Part shown: piece after piece, positions 10,102-19,302 of the stretch
Layout: the number at the start of each line of letters is the position of its first letter
How positions within the stretch are numbered: the stretch's first letter is position 1
Source of the DNA: Marinobacter psychrophilus
GTDB taxonomy: Bacteria; Pseudomonadota; Gammaproteobacteria; Pseudomonadales; Oleiphilaceae
Length of the DNA: 64,000 nucleotides
NCBI RefSeq assembly: GCF_001043175.1
Contig: NZ_CP011494.1
Coordinates: forward strand, 3,472,001-3,536,000
Direction of reading: 5' to 3'
The notes under the pieces: generated by a model
Databases searched by the model: none
Told to the model about the DNA's origin: nothing
Seen by the model: only the letters and a program-made list of their open reading frames with translations
Position numbers and translations under genes: made by a program

Positions 10102-11595
10102 TTAGGCCTGGTCTTCAAACCAGGGGGCACGTGCTGTCATGATTAACTGACCTGCACGCTCTTCATTCATACCTTCAATTTCAAGCAAGTCACCAACCGA
10201 CTGCTCCGCCAGATCTTCCATGGTGCGTATACCCATGCCTGCTAGCTTAAACGCCAAGCCGCGGTCTATGCCTTCCATTGCCAGCAAATCTTCAGCCGGC
10301 TCGGCACCATCCAACGCTTCTTCGTTGGCCAGAGCCTGATTCAATAATGCGTCTTTGGCGCGCTTGCGCAGTTCGGTGACGGTTTCTTCGTCGAATCCCT
10401 CAATTGCCAGCATTTCCTCCATCGGAATGTAAGCCACTTCTTCAATTGAGCTAAAGCCTTCATCAATCAGCACGCCGGCGAATTCTTCGTCGATATCCAG
10501 ATGCTTGGTAAAGTACTCCAACAGGCGGCCCTGCTCTTGTTCCTGGCGCTCGCCAGCTTCCTCTTCGGTCATTACGTTCAGAGTCCAGCCGGTTAGCTCG
10601 GTGGCTAAGCGCACGTTCTGACCGTTACGACCAATGGCCTGAGCCAAATTATCCGCTGCAACCGCTACGTCCATCGTGTGACGGTCTTCGTCCATCACAA
10701 TAGAGGCTACTTCGGCCGGCGCCATGGCGTTAATGACCAGTTGCGCGGGGTTGTCATCCCACAGCACTATGTCAACACGCTCGCCATTCAACTCGTTAGA
10801 TACGGCCTGAACCCGAGAACCGCGCATGCCTACGCAAGCGCCCACCGGATCAATACGGCGATCGTTGGTTTTTACTGCAATTTTTGCGCGCGAGCCGGGA
10901 TCACGGGCAGCGCCACGGATCTCGATCAGCTCTTCAGCAATTTCAGGCACTTCAATACGGAACAGCTCAGTCAACATCTTCGAGTCAGAACGGCTCAAAA
11001 TCAGCTGCGGGCCGCGGTGGTCGGTGCGGATTTCCAGCAGCAAAGAGCGAACTCTGTCGCCCATGCGGAAAGTTTCCCGTGCAATCAGATGTTCGCGGGG
11101 CAGCAACGCTTCAGCGTTATTTCCCAGGTCAACTATTACGTTGTCGCGGGTCACTTTCTTTACAGTGCCGGAAACCAGCTCACCAACGCGACCACGATAG
11201 CTGTCGACAATCTTGGCACGTTCTGCTTCCCGCACTTTTTGGAAGATGATCTGTTTAGCCGCCTGAGCGCCAATGCGGCCGAAAGCGACCGAGTCAATCC
11301 GTTCTTCGTGCATATCGCCAGGCTGCAAGTCAGGGCTGATGTCTTCAGCTTCCTGAAAGGTCAGTTCGGTGCCTAGCGCCGGAACGGCGTCGTTATCGAC
11401 CACCAGCCAGCGGCGAAAGGTATCGTATTCGCCGGTACGGCGATCAATCGAAACCCGGATATCGGCGTCTTCGTCTTCAAAGCGTTTTTTGGCGGCGGTG
11501 GCCAGCGCCAATTCGATGGCTTCAAAAATCACGTCTTTCTCGACACCTTTTTCGTTCGAGACGGATTCGACCACCAGCAAGATCTCTTTACTCAT
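10102..11595 (-). CDS. nusA: Transcription termination/antitermination factor NusA
   Basis: A 497-residue RNA polymerase-associated factor controlling pausing, termination and antitermination. Domains in order: N-terminal RNAP-binding domain (1-130), S1 (about 135-200, [11 protein letters not shown]), KH1 and KH2 (about 230-345, with [11 protein letters not shown] and [11 protein letters not shown]), and two C-terminal acidic HhH repeats (365-490), which are typical of gammaproteobacteria. AGGGTGA precedes the ATG. It lies between rimP and infB. Confidence 0.98.
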   Translation of the reverse strand: MSKEILLVVESVSNEKGVEKDVIFEAIELALATAAKKRFEDEDADIRVSIDRRTGEYDTFRRWLVVDNDAVPALGTELTFQEAEDISPDLQPGDMHEERIDSVAFGRIGAQAAKQIIFQKVREAERAKIVDSYRGRVGELVSGTVKKVTRDNVIVDLGNNAEALLPREHLIARETFRMGDRVRSLLLEIRTDHRGPQLILSRSDSKMLTELFRIEVPEIAEELIEIRGAARDPGSRAKIAVKTNDRRIDPVGACVGMRGSRVQAVSNELNGERVDIVLWDDNPAQLVINAMAPAEVASIVMDEDRHTMDVAVAADNLAQAIGRNGQNVRLATELTGWTLNVMTEEEAGERQEQEQGRLLEYFTKHLDIDEEFAGVLIDEGFSSIEEVAYIPMEEMLAIEGFDEETVTELRKRAKDALLNQALANEEALDGAEPAEDLLAMEGIDRGLAFKLAGMGIRTMEDLAEQSVGDLLEIEGMNEERAGQLIMTARAPWFEDQA

Positions 11596-11698
11596 TGAAT
11601 CACCCTGCCTTTAAAATATTCTGTGCGTCCATTTAATGCATTCGTGTGCATCGCTCAGATGAAATGTCACTCAAATCGAGTGCTACCTAAAGAACGCG

Positions 11699-12160
11699 TC
11701 ACTCGAACACCGGAACAATGTTCGCCTTGTCGATACTGTCGAATGGCAACAGATATTCGTGGTCATCTACCACCACAATCACATCCTCGCCTTCAATACC
11801 GTTCAGCAAACCCTGAAACTTGCGCCGACCTTCAAACGCCATACGCAAACGAATTTGCACTTTGTGCCCGACGAACGCCTGATACTGAGCCAATTCGAAC
11901 AGCGGACGATCCATTCCAGGCGATGACACTTCCAGCGTGTATTCGCTCTGTATCGGGTCTTCCACATCCATGACACTACTAGCCTGGCGACTGACTTTTT
12001 CACAATCTTCAATGCCGATGCCTTTTTCGACATCATCAATAAAAAGTCGCAACAATGATTCGTGGCCGCGAGCGCGGAATTCAATACCCCAGTATTCATA
12101 GCCGAGGCCTTCAACCACCGGCCGCAGAATGTCTTCCAACTGTTTGATCTTGGCTGACAA
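11699..12160 (-). CDS. rimP: Ribosome maturation factor RimP
   Basis: A 153-residue cytoplasmic factor for 30S assembly. Two domains are visible: the N-terminal alpha-beta domain ([29 protein letters not shown]) and the C-terminal SH3-like barrel ([14 protein letters not shown] through [14 protein letters not shown]). The start is TTG at 12160 with GGAG upstream; the nearest upstream ATG runs into a stop. It is the first gene of the rimP-nusA-infB operon, 104 bases before nusA. Confidence 0.95.
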   Translation of the reverse strand: MSAKIKQLEDILRPVVEGLGYEYWGIEFRARGHESLLRLFIDDVEKGIGIEDCEKVSRQASSVMDVEDPIQSEYTLEVSSPGMDRPLFELAQYQAFVGHKVQIRLRMAFEGRRKFQGLLNGIEGEDVIVVVDDHEYLLPFDSIDKANIVPVFE

Positions 12161-12202
12161 GTTACGCCATCTCCGTATACAGAATTTGCTGACTACAAAA
12201 AC

Positions 12203-12231
12203 AAAAAAAGGGCTGTGTATCAGCCCTTTTT
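12203..12231 (-). terminator. Terminator-like hairpin in the rimP leader (possible attenuator)
   Basis: The stem GGGCTG / CAGCCC (12210-12215 and 12221-12226) is flanked by A and T runs and works on either strand. It lies 43 bases upstream of rimP, downstream of a plausible promoter at 12280-12309 and of a separate terminator that already stops the tRNA-Leu transcript. It could therefore act as an attenuator for the rimP-nusA-infB operon. Confidence 0.7.
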
Positions 12232-12279
12232 ATGCACCAGGACCTGATGCGCCAGGCCCCTTAGTCAAACAGCTCACAA

Positions 12280-12309
12280 TATAAAGGCTGTTTGTTGCAA
12301 GAACTCGCA
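12280..12309 (-). promoter_or_regulatory. Possible sigma-70 promoter for the rimP operon
   Basis: On the minus strand TTGCGA, 18 bases, then TTTATA. It is the best match in the 319-base gap between tRNA-Leu and rimP. The rest of that gap has no open frame of note; it holds a 9-bp hairpin (ATCTGCGGC / GCCGCAGAT) at 12387-12414. Confidence 0.4.
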
Positions 12310-12435
12310 AAAAGCACGATTAAACAGCGCTTGATGCTAGCAGACACTTTGCCTGCCGGACGCCAGTCAAACTTCGACTGCACCCAATCTGCGGCGGAGT
12401 ATAGAGCCGCAGATCTCACTGGTCAAGGACTGACC

Positions 12436-12470
12436 AAAAAAAACGGCTTGGAGAACCAAGCCATTTTTTT
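12436..12470 (-). terminator. Terminator downstream of tRNA-Leu
   Basis: The stem GGCTTGG / CCAAGCC (12445-12451 and 12456-12462) lies between eight A and seven T residues, ten bases past the tRNA 3' end on the minus strand. It should end the tpiA-secG-tRNA transcript. Confidence 0.88.
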
Positions 12471-12479
12471 CACTGCAAA

Positions 12480-12564
12480 TGGTGCCCAAGGCCGGACTCG
12501 AACCGGCACAGCTTTCGCCACCACCCCCTCAAGATGGCGTGTCTACCAATTTCACCACTTGGGC
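12480..12564 (-). tRNA. leuU: tRNA-Leu (anticodon GAG)
   Basis: On the minus strand an 85-base gene including an encoded 3' CCA. The acceptor stem GCCCAAG / CTTGGGC, the D-arm with GGTAGACACG, the anticodon stem CCATC / GGTGG around loop TTGAGGG, a variable arm and the T-arm GGTTCGAGTCC are all present. The long variable region and the loop give class II tRNA-Leu reading CUC/CUU. It sits between secG and rimP, as in pseudomonads. Confidence 0.96.
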
Positions 12565-12571
12565 AATACGG

Positions 12572-12925
12572 TTACTCCAGGCCAGGCAGATCACTCTGCC
12601 TGCCGTCGGTTTCACTGGCGGGATCTGTAGCGGCAGGCGTGGACTCCTGAACCATCGGAATACCCACTTCACCCGCTACTTCAGCACGCTGCTTGGCAAA
12701 AATCGCCAAAGAAAAACTTGTTACAAAAAACGCAATGGCCAAAAAGGTCGTGAAGCGGGTCAAAAAGCTCCCGCTACCCTGGCTGCCAAATACGGTCTGC
12801 GACGCTCCGCCACCAAAAGCTGCTCCGGCGTCAGCGCCCTTGCCTTGCTGGATCAAAACCAGACCCACCAGGGCCACGGCAATAACCACGTGCAAGACAA
12901 CGATCAAAGTTTCCATTAAATCCAT
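12572..12925 (-). CDS. secG: Preprotein translocase subunit SecG
   Basis: A 117-residue inner-membrane subunit of the SecYEG channel. The first transmembrane segment (about 5-24) is followed by the conserved cytoplasmic loop LIQQGKGADAGAAFGGGASQ, and the second segment lies at about 55-77. The C-terminal tail is Pro/Thr/Glu rich and poorly conserved, as usual. ATG codons occur at residues 1 and 4 with no strong ribosome site for either, so the start is uncertain by three codons. It lies 18 bases after tpiA. Confidence 0.95.
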   Translation of the reverse strand: MDLMETLIVVLHVVIAVALVGLVLIQQGKGADAGAAFGGGASQTVFGSQGSGSFLTRFTTFLAIAFFVTSFSLAIFAKQRAEVAGEVGIPMVQESTPAATDPASETDGRQSDLPGLE

Positions 12926-12943
12926 AAAGACGCTCGCAAACCT

Positions 12944-13702
12944 TTAACAATGGGTATCTGCCGGCAGTGCCTGGCAGATACTGACAAAATCTGTTGCACT
13001 CAAAGACGCACCGCCGATCAATCCGCCGTCTATATCCGGCTCAGCGAAAAGTGCGGCTGCATTATCCGCTTTTACGCTGCCGCCGTAAAGCAGAGAAATG
13101 GATTCGGCCGGAGCACCCATATCTGCCAGTACGCCACGAATGGCCTTATGCATGGCTTGGGCGTCTTTGCCGGTGGCCGTCTTGCCAGTGCCTATGGCCC
13201 AAACCGGCTCATAAGCAACGACAATCTGCCCCCATTGCTCTGGCGCTACTTTGCTCAAACCGTCACGCACTTGGGCAGCAACAACTGCTTCGGCCTGCCC
13301 GGCTTCGCGCTGCGTCAGAGTTTCGCCCACGCACACGATGGCGCTCAAGCCTGCGCAGAGAAGCTGCTCGGTTTTCGCCGCCACTTGGGCATCGGTTTCG
13401 CCAAACAACTGACGTCGCTCGGAGTGGCCCACCAGACCATAACGGCAACCAACATCGGACGCCATAGGCGCAGAAAGCTCGCCGGTGTAGGCGCCCTGCG
13501 CTTTTTCACTGACATTTTGCACGCCCACTGCCATCGCGCTATCGGCAGCCTGAATCACCGCGGAAACATAGAGCGCGGGCGGGAAAACAACCGCTTCAAT
13601 ACCCAATTCGCGCACCTGCTGCGCAACCGGGCCAACCAACTCGTTGACCAAGCTTTGAGATCCGTTCATTTTCCAATTTCCGGCTACAATGCGACGACGC
13701 AT
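12944..13702 (-). CDS. tpiA: Triosephosphate isomerase
   Basis: A 252-residue TIM-barrel enzyme interconverting dihydroxyacetone phosphate and glyceraldehyde-3-phosphate in glycolysis and gluconeogenesis. Substrate and catalytic residues are visible: Asn-Lys in GNWKMNG (10-16), His in GHSERRQ (about 95), catalytic Glu in YEPVWAIGTGK (about 167) and the phosphate-binding LYGGSV. Its own promoter lies at 13759-13787. tpiA-secG adjacency is conserved in this lineage. Confidence 0.98.
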   Translation of the reverse strand: MRRRIVAGNWKMNGSQSLVNELVGPVAQQVRELGIEAVVFPPALYVSAVIQAADSAMAVGVQNVSEKAQGAYTGELSAPMASDVGCRYGLVGHSERRQLFGETDAQVAAKTEQLLCAGLSAIVCVGETLTQREAGQAEAVVAAQVRDGLSKVAPEQWGQIVVAYEPVWAIGTGKTATGKDAQAMHKAIRGVLADMGAPAESISLLYGGSVKADNAAALFAEPDIDGGLIGGASLSATDFVSICQALPADTHC

Positions 13703-13758
13703 ACCACACCTTTATTCATTCGCAAGCGGCGGCGTAAGTCCGCCGAAAAGAAAGGCGA

Positions 13759-13787
13759 ACTATACCCCACACCCCAAGGCCAAACAA
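13759..13787 (-). promoter_or_regulatory. Sigma-70 promoter for tpiA-secG
   Basis: On the minus strand TTGTTT, a 17-base spacer, then TATAGT. It lies about 57 bases before the tpiA ATG in the gap after glmM. Confidence 0.65.
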
Positions 13788-13807
13788 CTGCTTGCCGCCG
13801 ACTCTAC

Positions 13808-15151
13808 TCAGGCAATCGAGCTTTCAACGACCTTCGCTAATTGCTGGGCAATGCGTTCAATCGCCTCGGCATCCTGGCCTTCTGTCATGACTCGAATCAG
13901 CGGCTCGGTGCCAGATGCCCGCAACAACACCCGGCCATCACTGCCGAGTTCAGCCTCGGCGCGACTTACAGCGGCCACAATATCTTCGCGCTCAAATGGG
14001 TCAAAGCGCTTGGTCACTCGCACATTGATCATGGTCTGCGGCAGTTTGCTCATGCCCCGGCGAATTTCAGCCAGAGTTTTACCTGATTTCCAGATAGCGA
14101 GCATCACCTGAAGCGCCGACACAATACCGTCGCCGGTGCTGGTACAGTCACGGATGACCATGTGGCCGGAACCCTCGCCACCCAGCACCCAGCCCTTCGC
14201 CAACAGGCGCTCCATCACGTAGCGATCACCCACGTTGACGCGTTCAAACTCAATGCCCAGCTCCTTCAAAGCCAACTCAACGCCGAGATTGGTCATCAGG
14301 GTACCTACCACACCGCCTTTCAAGCGGCCTTCGGCATGGCGCTGTGAGGCAATCACATACAACAGCTCATCGCCGTCTACCTCGGACCCGTCACGGTCGA
14401 CCATCAGCACGCGGTCACCATCACCATCGAAGGCTATCCCCAGATCGGCTTTTCTGTCTAGAACCGCTTGACTAAGACCTGCAAGGTGGGTGGAGCCCAC
14501 ATTGAGGTTAATATTAAGACCATCGGGCGCTGCGCCAATCACCGATACGTTTGCACCCAACTCACGAAACACTTTTGGCGCAACGTGATAGGTAGCTCCG
14601 TGAGCGCAGTCCAAAACGATGTTCATGCCTTCCAGAGTAAATTCATTGGGCACCGTACTTTTACAGAATTCTATATAGCGGCCAGGAGCGTCATCAATGC
14701 GCGACGCTTTGCCTAGTTCTGCTGAATCACACACCGTCAGCGGTTGTTCCAGCCAGTGCTCGATTTCGGCCTCCAAGGCGTCATCCAGCTTGGTGCCGTC
14801 TGCCGAGAAGAATTTGATACCGTTGTCGTAATGAGGATTGTGCGAAGCACTGATCACAATACCGGCCGAGGCGCGGAATGTGCGCGTAAGGTAGGCTATA
14901 GCTGGCGTTGGCATTGGACCCAGCAGCTTTACATCTACCCCGGCAGCAGCCAGGCCGGCCTCCAGCGCAGATTCAAACATGTAGCCCGACAACCGGGTGT
15001 CTTTGCCGATCATTACGCTGTTGCGCTGGCCTTCGCGTTTAAACGCCTGGCCTGCAGCCCAACCCAAACGCAGCATGAACTCAGGAGTGATAGGGCCCTC
15101 ACCGACGTGGCCGCGAATTCCATCGGTACCAAAATACTGCCTGCCTGACAT
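13808..15151 (-). CDS. glmM: Phosphoglucosamine mutase
   Basis: A 447-residue enzyme turning glucosamine-6-phosphate into glucosamine-1-phosphate for UDP-GlcNAc, peptidoglycan and LPS. Motifs: GTDGIRG near the start, the phosphoserine loop [10 protein letters not shown] (about 95-104), the metal loop [11 protein letters not shown] (about 240) and the C-terminal sugar-phosphate loop [13 protein letters not shown]. The ATG at 15151 has AGGAG seven bases upstream and overlaps the folP stop by one base; a GTG one codon earlier is less likely. Confidence 0.97.
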   Translation of the reverse strand: MSGRQYFGTDGIRGHVGEGPITPEFMLRLGWAAGQAFKREGQRNSVMIGKDTRLSGYMFESALEAGLAAAGVDVKLLGPMPTPAIAYLTRTFRASAGIVISASHNPHYDNGIKFFSADGTKLDDALEAEIEHWLEQPLTVCDSAELGKASRIDDAPGRYIEFCKSTVPNEFTLEGMNIVLDCAHGATYHVAPKVFRELGANVSVIGAAPDGLNINLNVGSTHLAGLSQAVLDRKADLGIAFDGDGDRVLMVDRDGSEVDGDELLYVIASQRHAEGRLKGGVVGTLMTNLGVELALKELGIEFERVNVGDRYVMERLLAKGWVLGGEGSGHMVIRDCTSTGDGIVSALQVMLAIWKSGKTLAEIRRGMSKLPQTMINVRVTKRFDPFEREDIVAAVSRAEAELGSDGRVLLRASGTEPLIRVMTEGQDAEAIERIAQQLAKVVESSIA

Positions 15152-15981
15152 CACACTGCTCCTTTGATCGCCGTCGCCATTTTAACGACATCTACCGTTT
15201 CCCGAACGTCATGAGCGCGCACAACACTTGCGCCTTTCAAAACACATATTGTCGCGGCAGCGAGGCTTGCCGGCAACCTTTCTTCCACTTTGCGACCGGT
15301 AATCGCACCCAACATAGATTTGCGTGATAACCCCAACAGCAGAGGATACCCCAAAACAGTAAATTGCTCTGCCCGCGCAAGCAGTTGCAAATTATGCTCC
15401 AGGCTTTTGCCAAAACCGAAGCCCAGATCCAGAATGATTCTTGAGGAATCAATGCCGGCGCTCTGTGCCGCGAGTACTCGCTGTGCCAGAAACAAACTGA
15501 CCTGCGCGCACACATCCTGATACTGCGGGTTGTTCTGCATGATATCCGGCTCGCCCTGACTGTGCATCAGGCACACCGGCAAGCCAGTGTTTGCGGCAGC
15601 CTTCAAGGCGCCCTCACGGATCAACGCTCGCACGTCATTAATCAGCCCAGCACCCAGAGCCGCAGCTTGAGTCATCACCTGCGGCGAGCTGGTGTCTATG
15701 GAAATCACCACGTCCAGTTCGCCGGCGATGGCCTCTATTACCGGGCATACCCGGTCCAGCTCTTGTTGCAAGCTGACAGGCTTGGCGCCCGGGCGAGTTG
15801 ATTCGCCACCCACATCGATAAAACTGGCGCCGTCTTCAACCATTTGGCGGGCATGGGCCAGAGCCTGCTGCGGACGATCAAACCGACCGCCGTCGGAAAA
15901 CGAATCAGGCGTTACATTCAGCACGCCCATCACGTGGCACTGAGTCATGTCCAGCGTGCGCCCGGCAAAATTCATTTTCAT
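15151..15981 (-). CDS. folP: Dihydropteroate synthase
   Basis: A 276-residue TIM-barrel enzyme joining para-aminobenzoate to hydroxymethyl-dihydropterin diphosphate in folate synthesis, the sulfonamide target. Motifs: [15 protein letters not shown] (18-32), [51 protein letters not shown] and the C-terminal RAHDV. It is coupled to glmM by a one-base overlap and sits downstream of ftsH, separated by a terminator at 16018-16050. Confidence 0.98.
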   Translation of the reverse strand: MKMNFAGRTLDMTQCHVMGVLNVTPDSFSDGGRFDRPQQALAHARQMVEDGASFIDVGGESTRPGAKPVSLQQELDRVCPVIEAIAGELDVVISIDTSSPQVMTQAAALGAGLINDVRALIREGALKAAANTGLPVCLMHSQGEPDIMQNNPQYQDVCAQVSLFLAQRVLAAQSAGIDSSRIILDLGFGFGKSLEHNLQLLARAEQFTVLGYPLLLGLSRKSMLGAITGRKVEERLPASLAAATICVLKGASVVRAHDVRETVDVVKMATAIKGAV

Positions 15982-16017
15982 TCCAACCTCGGCAAATAAT
16001 TTGGGGGTCTTACAATG

Positions 16018-16050
16018 AAAAACGCCGCCCTAAAGCGGGCGGCGTTTTTT
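16018..16050. terminator. Terminator between ftsH and folP
   Basis: A perfect 10-bp stem AACGCCGCCC / GGGCGGCGTT with a 6-base loop and A/T runs on both sides. On the minus strand it follows ftsH and would limit read-through into folP-glmM. Confidence 0.87.
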
Positions 16051-16081
16051 ACTTCTCTCTAACTAGCGCATTGCAGATTGC

Positions 16082-18046
16082 TCAGTGCTCTCCCGCTGGG
16101 CGGCCAACGCCACCCTGAGAATCGTCACTGGCTCTGCTCTTGGCTTTGCCTTCAGTGGAAGCATCTTCTTTATCAACTGAAGTAGCCGCGCCGCCCGAAG
16201 AACCACCCCGATCATCCCAGCCTTTTGGCGCGCGGGCATCACGGCCCTCCATGATATCGTCGATTTGAAGCCGATCAATCGTCTCGTACTTCATCAACGC
16301 TTCGGCCATCAAATCCAGCTTATCGCGATGCTCGACCAATACGTTGCGAGCGGTCTCGTAACAGGTATCAATGATATTACGCACCTCTTCATCAATACGC
16401 TGCGCGGTTTCCGGCGAGTACACAGTTTGATGTTGCCCAGCGGTACGGCCCAGGAACGGTTCATCGTTTTCACTACCGTACTGCAGCGGACCCAACTTTT
16501 CCGACAGACCCCAACGAGTCACCATGTTGCGAGCCAGACTGGTCGCACGCTCAATGTCATTGGAGGCACCGGTGGTGACACCGTCAGCACCTAATGTCAG
16601 CTCTTCGGCGATACGGCCACCAAATAAACTGCTGATCTGGCCATGGAGGAAGCGCTTGGAATGACTGTACCTGTCTTCTTCCGGCAAGAACATGGTCACA
16701 CCAAGAGCACGTCCGCGAGGGATTATACTCACTTTGTACACCGGATCGTGTTCTGGCATCAGACGCCCGACAATGGCGTGGCCAGATTCGTGATACGCGG
16801 TGTTCAATTTCTCTTTTTCGTTCATCACCATGGACTTGCGTTCCGCACCCATCATGATTTTGTCTTTCGCCAGTTCCAGCTCTTCCATAGACACCAAACG
16901 CTTGTTGCGGCGGGCTGCGAAGAGCGCTGCCTCGTTCACCAGGTTAGCCAGGTCGACACCGGAGAAACCAGGCGTACCACGAGCAATAACGGCAGGATTG
17001 ATGTCATCATCCAGCGGTACTTTCTTCATGTGTACTTTCAAGATCTGCTCGCGGCCCAGAATGTCTGGCAGGCTCACCATCACCTGACGGTCAAAACGGC
17101 CAGGGCGCAGCAAGGCAGGGTCTAGAACGTCCGGGCGGTTGGTGGCGGCAATCACGATAACGCCTTCGTTACCCTCAAACCCGTCCATTTCCACCAGTAA
17201 CTGGTTCAGAGTTTGCTCACGCTCATCGTGACCGCCGCCCATGCCGGCGCCACGGTGGCGACCGACCGCATCAATCTCGTCAATGAAAATAATACACGGG
17301 CTTTGCTTCTTGGCCTGTTCGAACATGTCGCGTACACGGGATGCACCCACGCCGACAAACATTTCGACAAAGTCTGAGCCAGAAATCGAGAAGAATGGCA
17401 CCTTGGCTTCACCGGCTATGGCTTTTGCCAGCAAGGTTTTACCCGTGCCCGGAGGACCGATCATCAGAACACCGCGAGGAATCCGGCCGCCTAAGCGCTG
17501 GAATCGGCTGGGATCACGTAAGAAATCCACCAGTTCTTTTACGTCTTCTTTGGCTTCGTCTACGCCTGCAACATCCGCAAAGGTGTTTTTAATCTGGTCT
17601 TCGCTCATCAGGCGAGCTTTGCTCTTACCAAATGACATCGGGCCGCCCTTACCGCCGGCACCACCTTGCATCTGCCGCATAAAGAATACGAAAAGCGCAA
17701 TAATAATCAGAATCGGGAATGCCGCGACCAGCAATTGGGTCCACAGGCTCTGGCGTTCGGGTTCTTTACCGATCACCTCAACACTGTTGGCCAGAAGGTC
17801 GTCCATCAGCTTGTTGTCAGCCACTTGCGGGCGGACCGTCTGGAATTGTGAACCGTCGGGACGTGTACCCTCGATTTGCAGACCGTCAATCGTGACCTGG
17901 TTTACACGGCCTTGTTGAACCATCTCCACAAACTGGGAGTAGTTGACTTGTTGGCCACTGGTGGTAGGAGTGAAGTTCTGAAACACCATCAGTAGCACTG
18001 CGGCTATTACCAGCCATAAAACCAGATTTTTTGCCATATTGTTCAA
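16082..18046 (-). CDS. ftsH: ATP-dependent zinc metalloprotease FtsH
   Basis: A 654-residue membrane-anchored AAA+ protease for quality control and degradation of sigma-32 and LpxC in E. coli. Two membrane segments (about 6-23 and 102-123) enclose a periplasmic domain; then Walker A GPPGTGKT at 197-204, Walker [12 protein letters not shown], the SRH region, and the zinc motif HESGH near 415. The outer start is TTG at 18046 with AGGTGG six bases upstream; an ATG three codons later (MAKN) matches the E. coli N-terminus. rlmE, normally just upstream, is absent. Confidence 0.96.
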   Translation of the reverse strand: MNNMAKNLVLWLVIAAVLLMVFQNFTPTTSGQQVNYSQFVEMVQQGRVNQVTIDGLQIEGTRPDGSQFQTVRPQVADNKLMDDLLANSVEVIGKEPERQSLWTQLLVAAFPILIIIALFVFFMRQMQGGAGGKGGPMSFGKSKARLMSEDQIKNTFADVAGVDEAKEDVKELVDFLRDPSRFQRLGGRIPRGVLMIGPPGTGKTLLAKAIAGEAKVPFFSISGSDFVEMFVGVGASRVRDMFEQAKKQSPCIIFIDEIDAVGRHRGAGMGGGHDEREQTLNQLLVEMDGFEGNEGVIVIAATNRPDVLDPALLRPGRFDRQVMVSLPDILGREQILKVHMKKVPLDDDINPAVIARGTPGFSGVDLANLVNEAALFAARRNKRLVSMEELELAKDKIMMGAERKSMVMNEKEKLNTAYHESGHAIVGRLMPEHDPVYKVSIIPRGRALGVTMFLPEEDRYSHSKRFLHGQISSLFGGRIAEELTLGADGVTTGASNDIERATSLARNMVTRWGLSEKLGPLQYGSENDEPFLGRTAGQHQTVYSPETAQRIDEEVRNIIDTCYETARNVLVEHRDKLDLMAEALMKYETIDRLQIDDIMEGRDARAPKGWDDRGGSSGGAATSVDKEDASTEGKAKSRASDDSQGGVGRPAGEH

Positions 18047-18205
18047 GGATCACCACCTATGAATTGCCGGGCTGCGCCATGGCACGCCCTTTTTCGCCAC
18101 TTTACACCATTTCTACGGCCGTTCACCAGAAATGGCCTTGCTGCCACCAAACTTGCCGGTCGTTTCTGGCTGCGAGTGCCAGCAACCGAAATACCTGAAT
18201 TCTTT

Positions 18206-18233
18206 AAGTGGGGGACTTGATAACGAATTGCAA
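18206..18233 (-). promoter_or_regulatory. Possible heat-shock promoter upstream of ftsH
   Basis: On the minus strand ATTGCAA, 14 bases, then CCCCACTT, a partial match to the sigma-32 consensus. It lies in the 374-base gap between ftsH and yhbY. No gene of usual size is visible in that gap on either strand. Confidence 0.35.
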
Positions 18234-18420
18234 TACCACCACCAAAGGAATTGACTGATTGAAGCAGGTATCGTTCCACTGATGGGCAAAAGGCCCGCGC
18301 GATAAGTGTTAACGGCGATTTTTCCCGCTGCACTTTCTGCTACAATCCCGACATTATACGTTGACGGCAGCACAACGAGTGCTGACCTTTTGTTAATTGC
18401 CGCCATAAAGAGATTGCATC

Positions 18421-18732
18421 ATGAGCCTTTCACCAGAACAGCGCCGGGAATACCGGGCGATCGCCCACAATCTGAAACCGGTCATTATTGTAGGTGACAA
18501 GGGCCTGACCGAAAACCTTCAGGAAGAACTGGAGCGGGCATTGAACGACCACGAACTGATCAAGATAAAAATCGCCAGCCAGGATCGCGAAACACGCCAA
18601 CAGGCAGTGACCGAACTGTGCGCCGGCGCCAAGGCTGAAGTCGTTCAGACCATTGGTAAAATTGCAGTGATTTTGCGCCGCGCCGAGAAACCCAACCCGA
18701 AACTGTCGAACTTATTGCGCCTTAAGCACTAA
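18421..18732 (+). CDS. yhbY: Ribosome assembly RNA-binding protein YhbY
   Basis: A 103-residue CRM-domain protein that binds the pre-50S subunit. The N-terminal LSPEQRREYRAIAHNLKP, the GxxG-type loop VGDKGLTE and VQTIGKIAVILRR are diagnostic. It is divergent from ftsH, as in pseudomonads and E. coli, and ends in a terminator shared with greA. Confidence 0.96.
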   Translation: MSLSPEQRREYRAIAHNLKPVIIVGDKGLTENLQEELERALNDHELIKIKIASQDRETRQQAVTELCAGAKAEVVQTIGKIAVILRRAEKPNPKLSNLLRLKH

Positions 18733-18763
18733 CCAAGGTGCAGGGTGCGCAAACAGCAGACAC

Positions 18764-18799
18764 AAAAAAGCCGGTCGGGAATTCCAGACCGGCTTTTTT
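18764..18799. terminator. Bidirectional terminator between yhbY and greA
   Basis: The 8-bp stem AGCCGGTC / GACCGGCT (18769-18776 and 18787-18794) is flanked by A and T runs. It serves the convergent yhbY and greA transcripts. Confidence 0.9.
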
Positions 18800-18818
18800 G
18801 TGTGAGCCACATCGCTGA

Positions 18819-19298
18819 TCAGATGTACTCAACCTTCTCAATTTCATATTCCACGGTGCCCGACGGCACGCGAATAGCCACTACTTCACCCGCTCTACGA
18901 CCAACCAAAGCACGAGCAATCGGTGATGACACCGAAATTTTGCTGTCTTTGATATCCGCTTCGTCTTCACCCACAATCTGGTATACGACCTGTTTATCGG
19001 TATCCGTGTTCAGCAGATGAACAGTGGTGCCGAAAATCACTTTACCGGTGTTTTCGATGGTGGTGACATCAATCACCTGAGCGCCACCGAGCTTACCTTC
19101 AATTTCCTGAATCCGGCCTTCAATAAAACTTTGCTGATCACGGGCGGCGTGGTATTCCGCGTTTTCCTTCAAATCGCCGTGCTCACGCGCGGTAGCGATG
19201 GATGCGATGACACGCGGACGATCTTCCGATTTCAGCTTCTGCAGCTCGGCACGCAGGCGTGCTTCGCCCAACGTGGTCATTGGTACTCTTGCCGACAT
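18819..19298 (-). CDS. greA: Transcription elongation factor GreA
   Basis: A 159-residue factor that reaches into the RNA polymerase secondary channel and stimulates cleavage of backtracked RNA. An N-terminal coiled coil ([17 protein letters not shown] to [14 protein letters not shown]) bears the acidic tip [11 protein letters not shown], followed by a C-terminal FKBP-like domain. The start is ATG 19298, five bases past the carB stop, with AGGA upstream; longer frames run into carB. It closes the carA-carB-greA operon. Confidence 0.97.
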   Translation of the reverse strand: MSARVPMTTLGEARLRAELQKLKSEDRPRVIASIATAREHGDLKENAEYHAARDQQSFIEGRIQEIEGKLGGAQVIDVTTIENTGKVIFGTTVHLLNTDTDKQVVYQIVGEDEADIKDSKISVSSPIARALVGRRAGEVVAIRVPSGTVEYEIEKVEYI

Positions 19299-19302
19299 AA
19301 TC

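Noticed and set aside
12232..12435. A second tRNA or small RNA between the two terminators near tRNA-Leu
   Set aside because: Hairpins are present, but no cloverleaf can be formed and no known RNA was recognised; treated as leader sequence.
18113..18406. Minus-strand frames in the yhbY-ftsH gap as an rlmE remnant
   Set aside because: The translations show none of the RlmE motifs; the frames look random.
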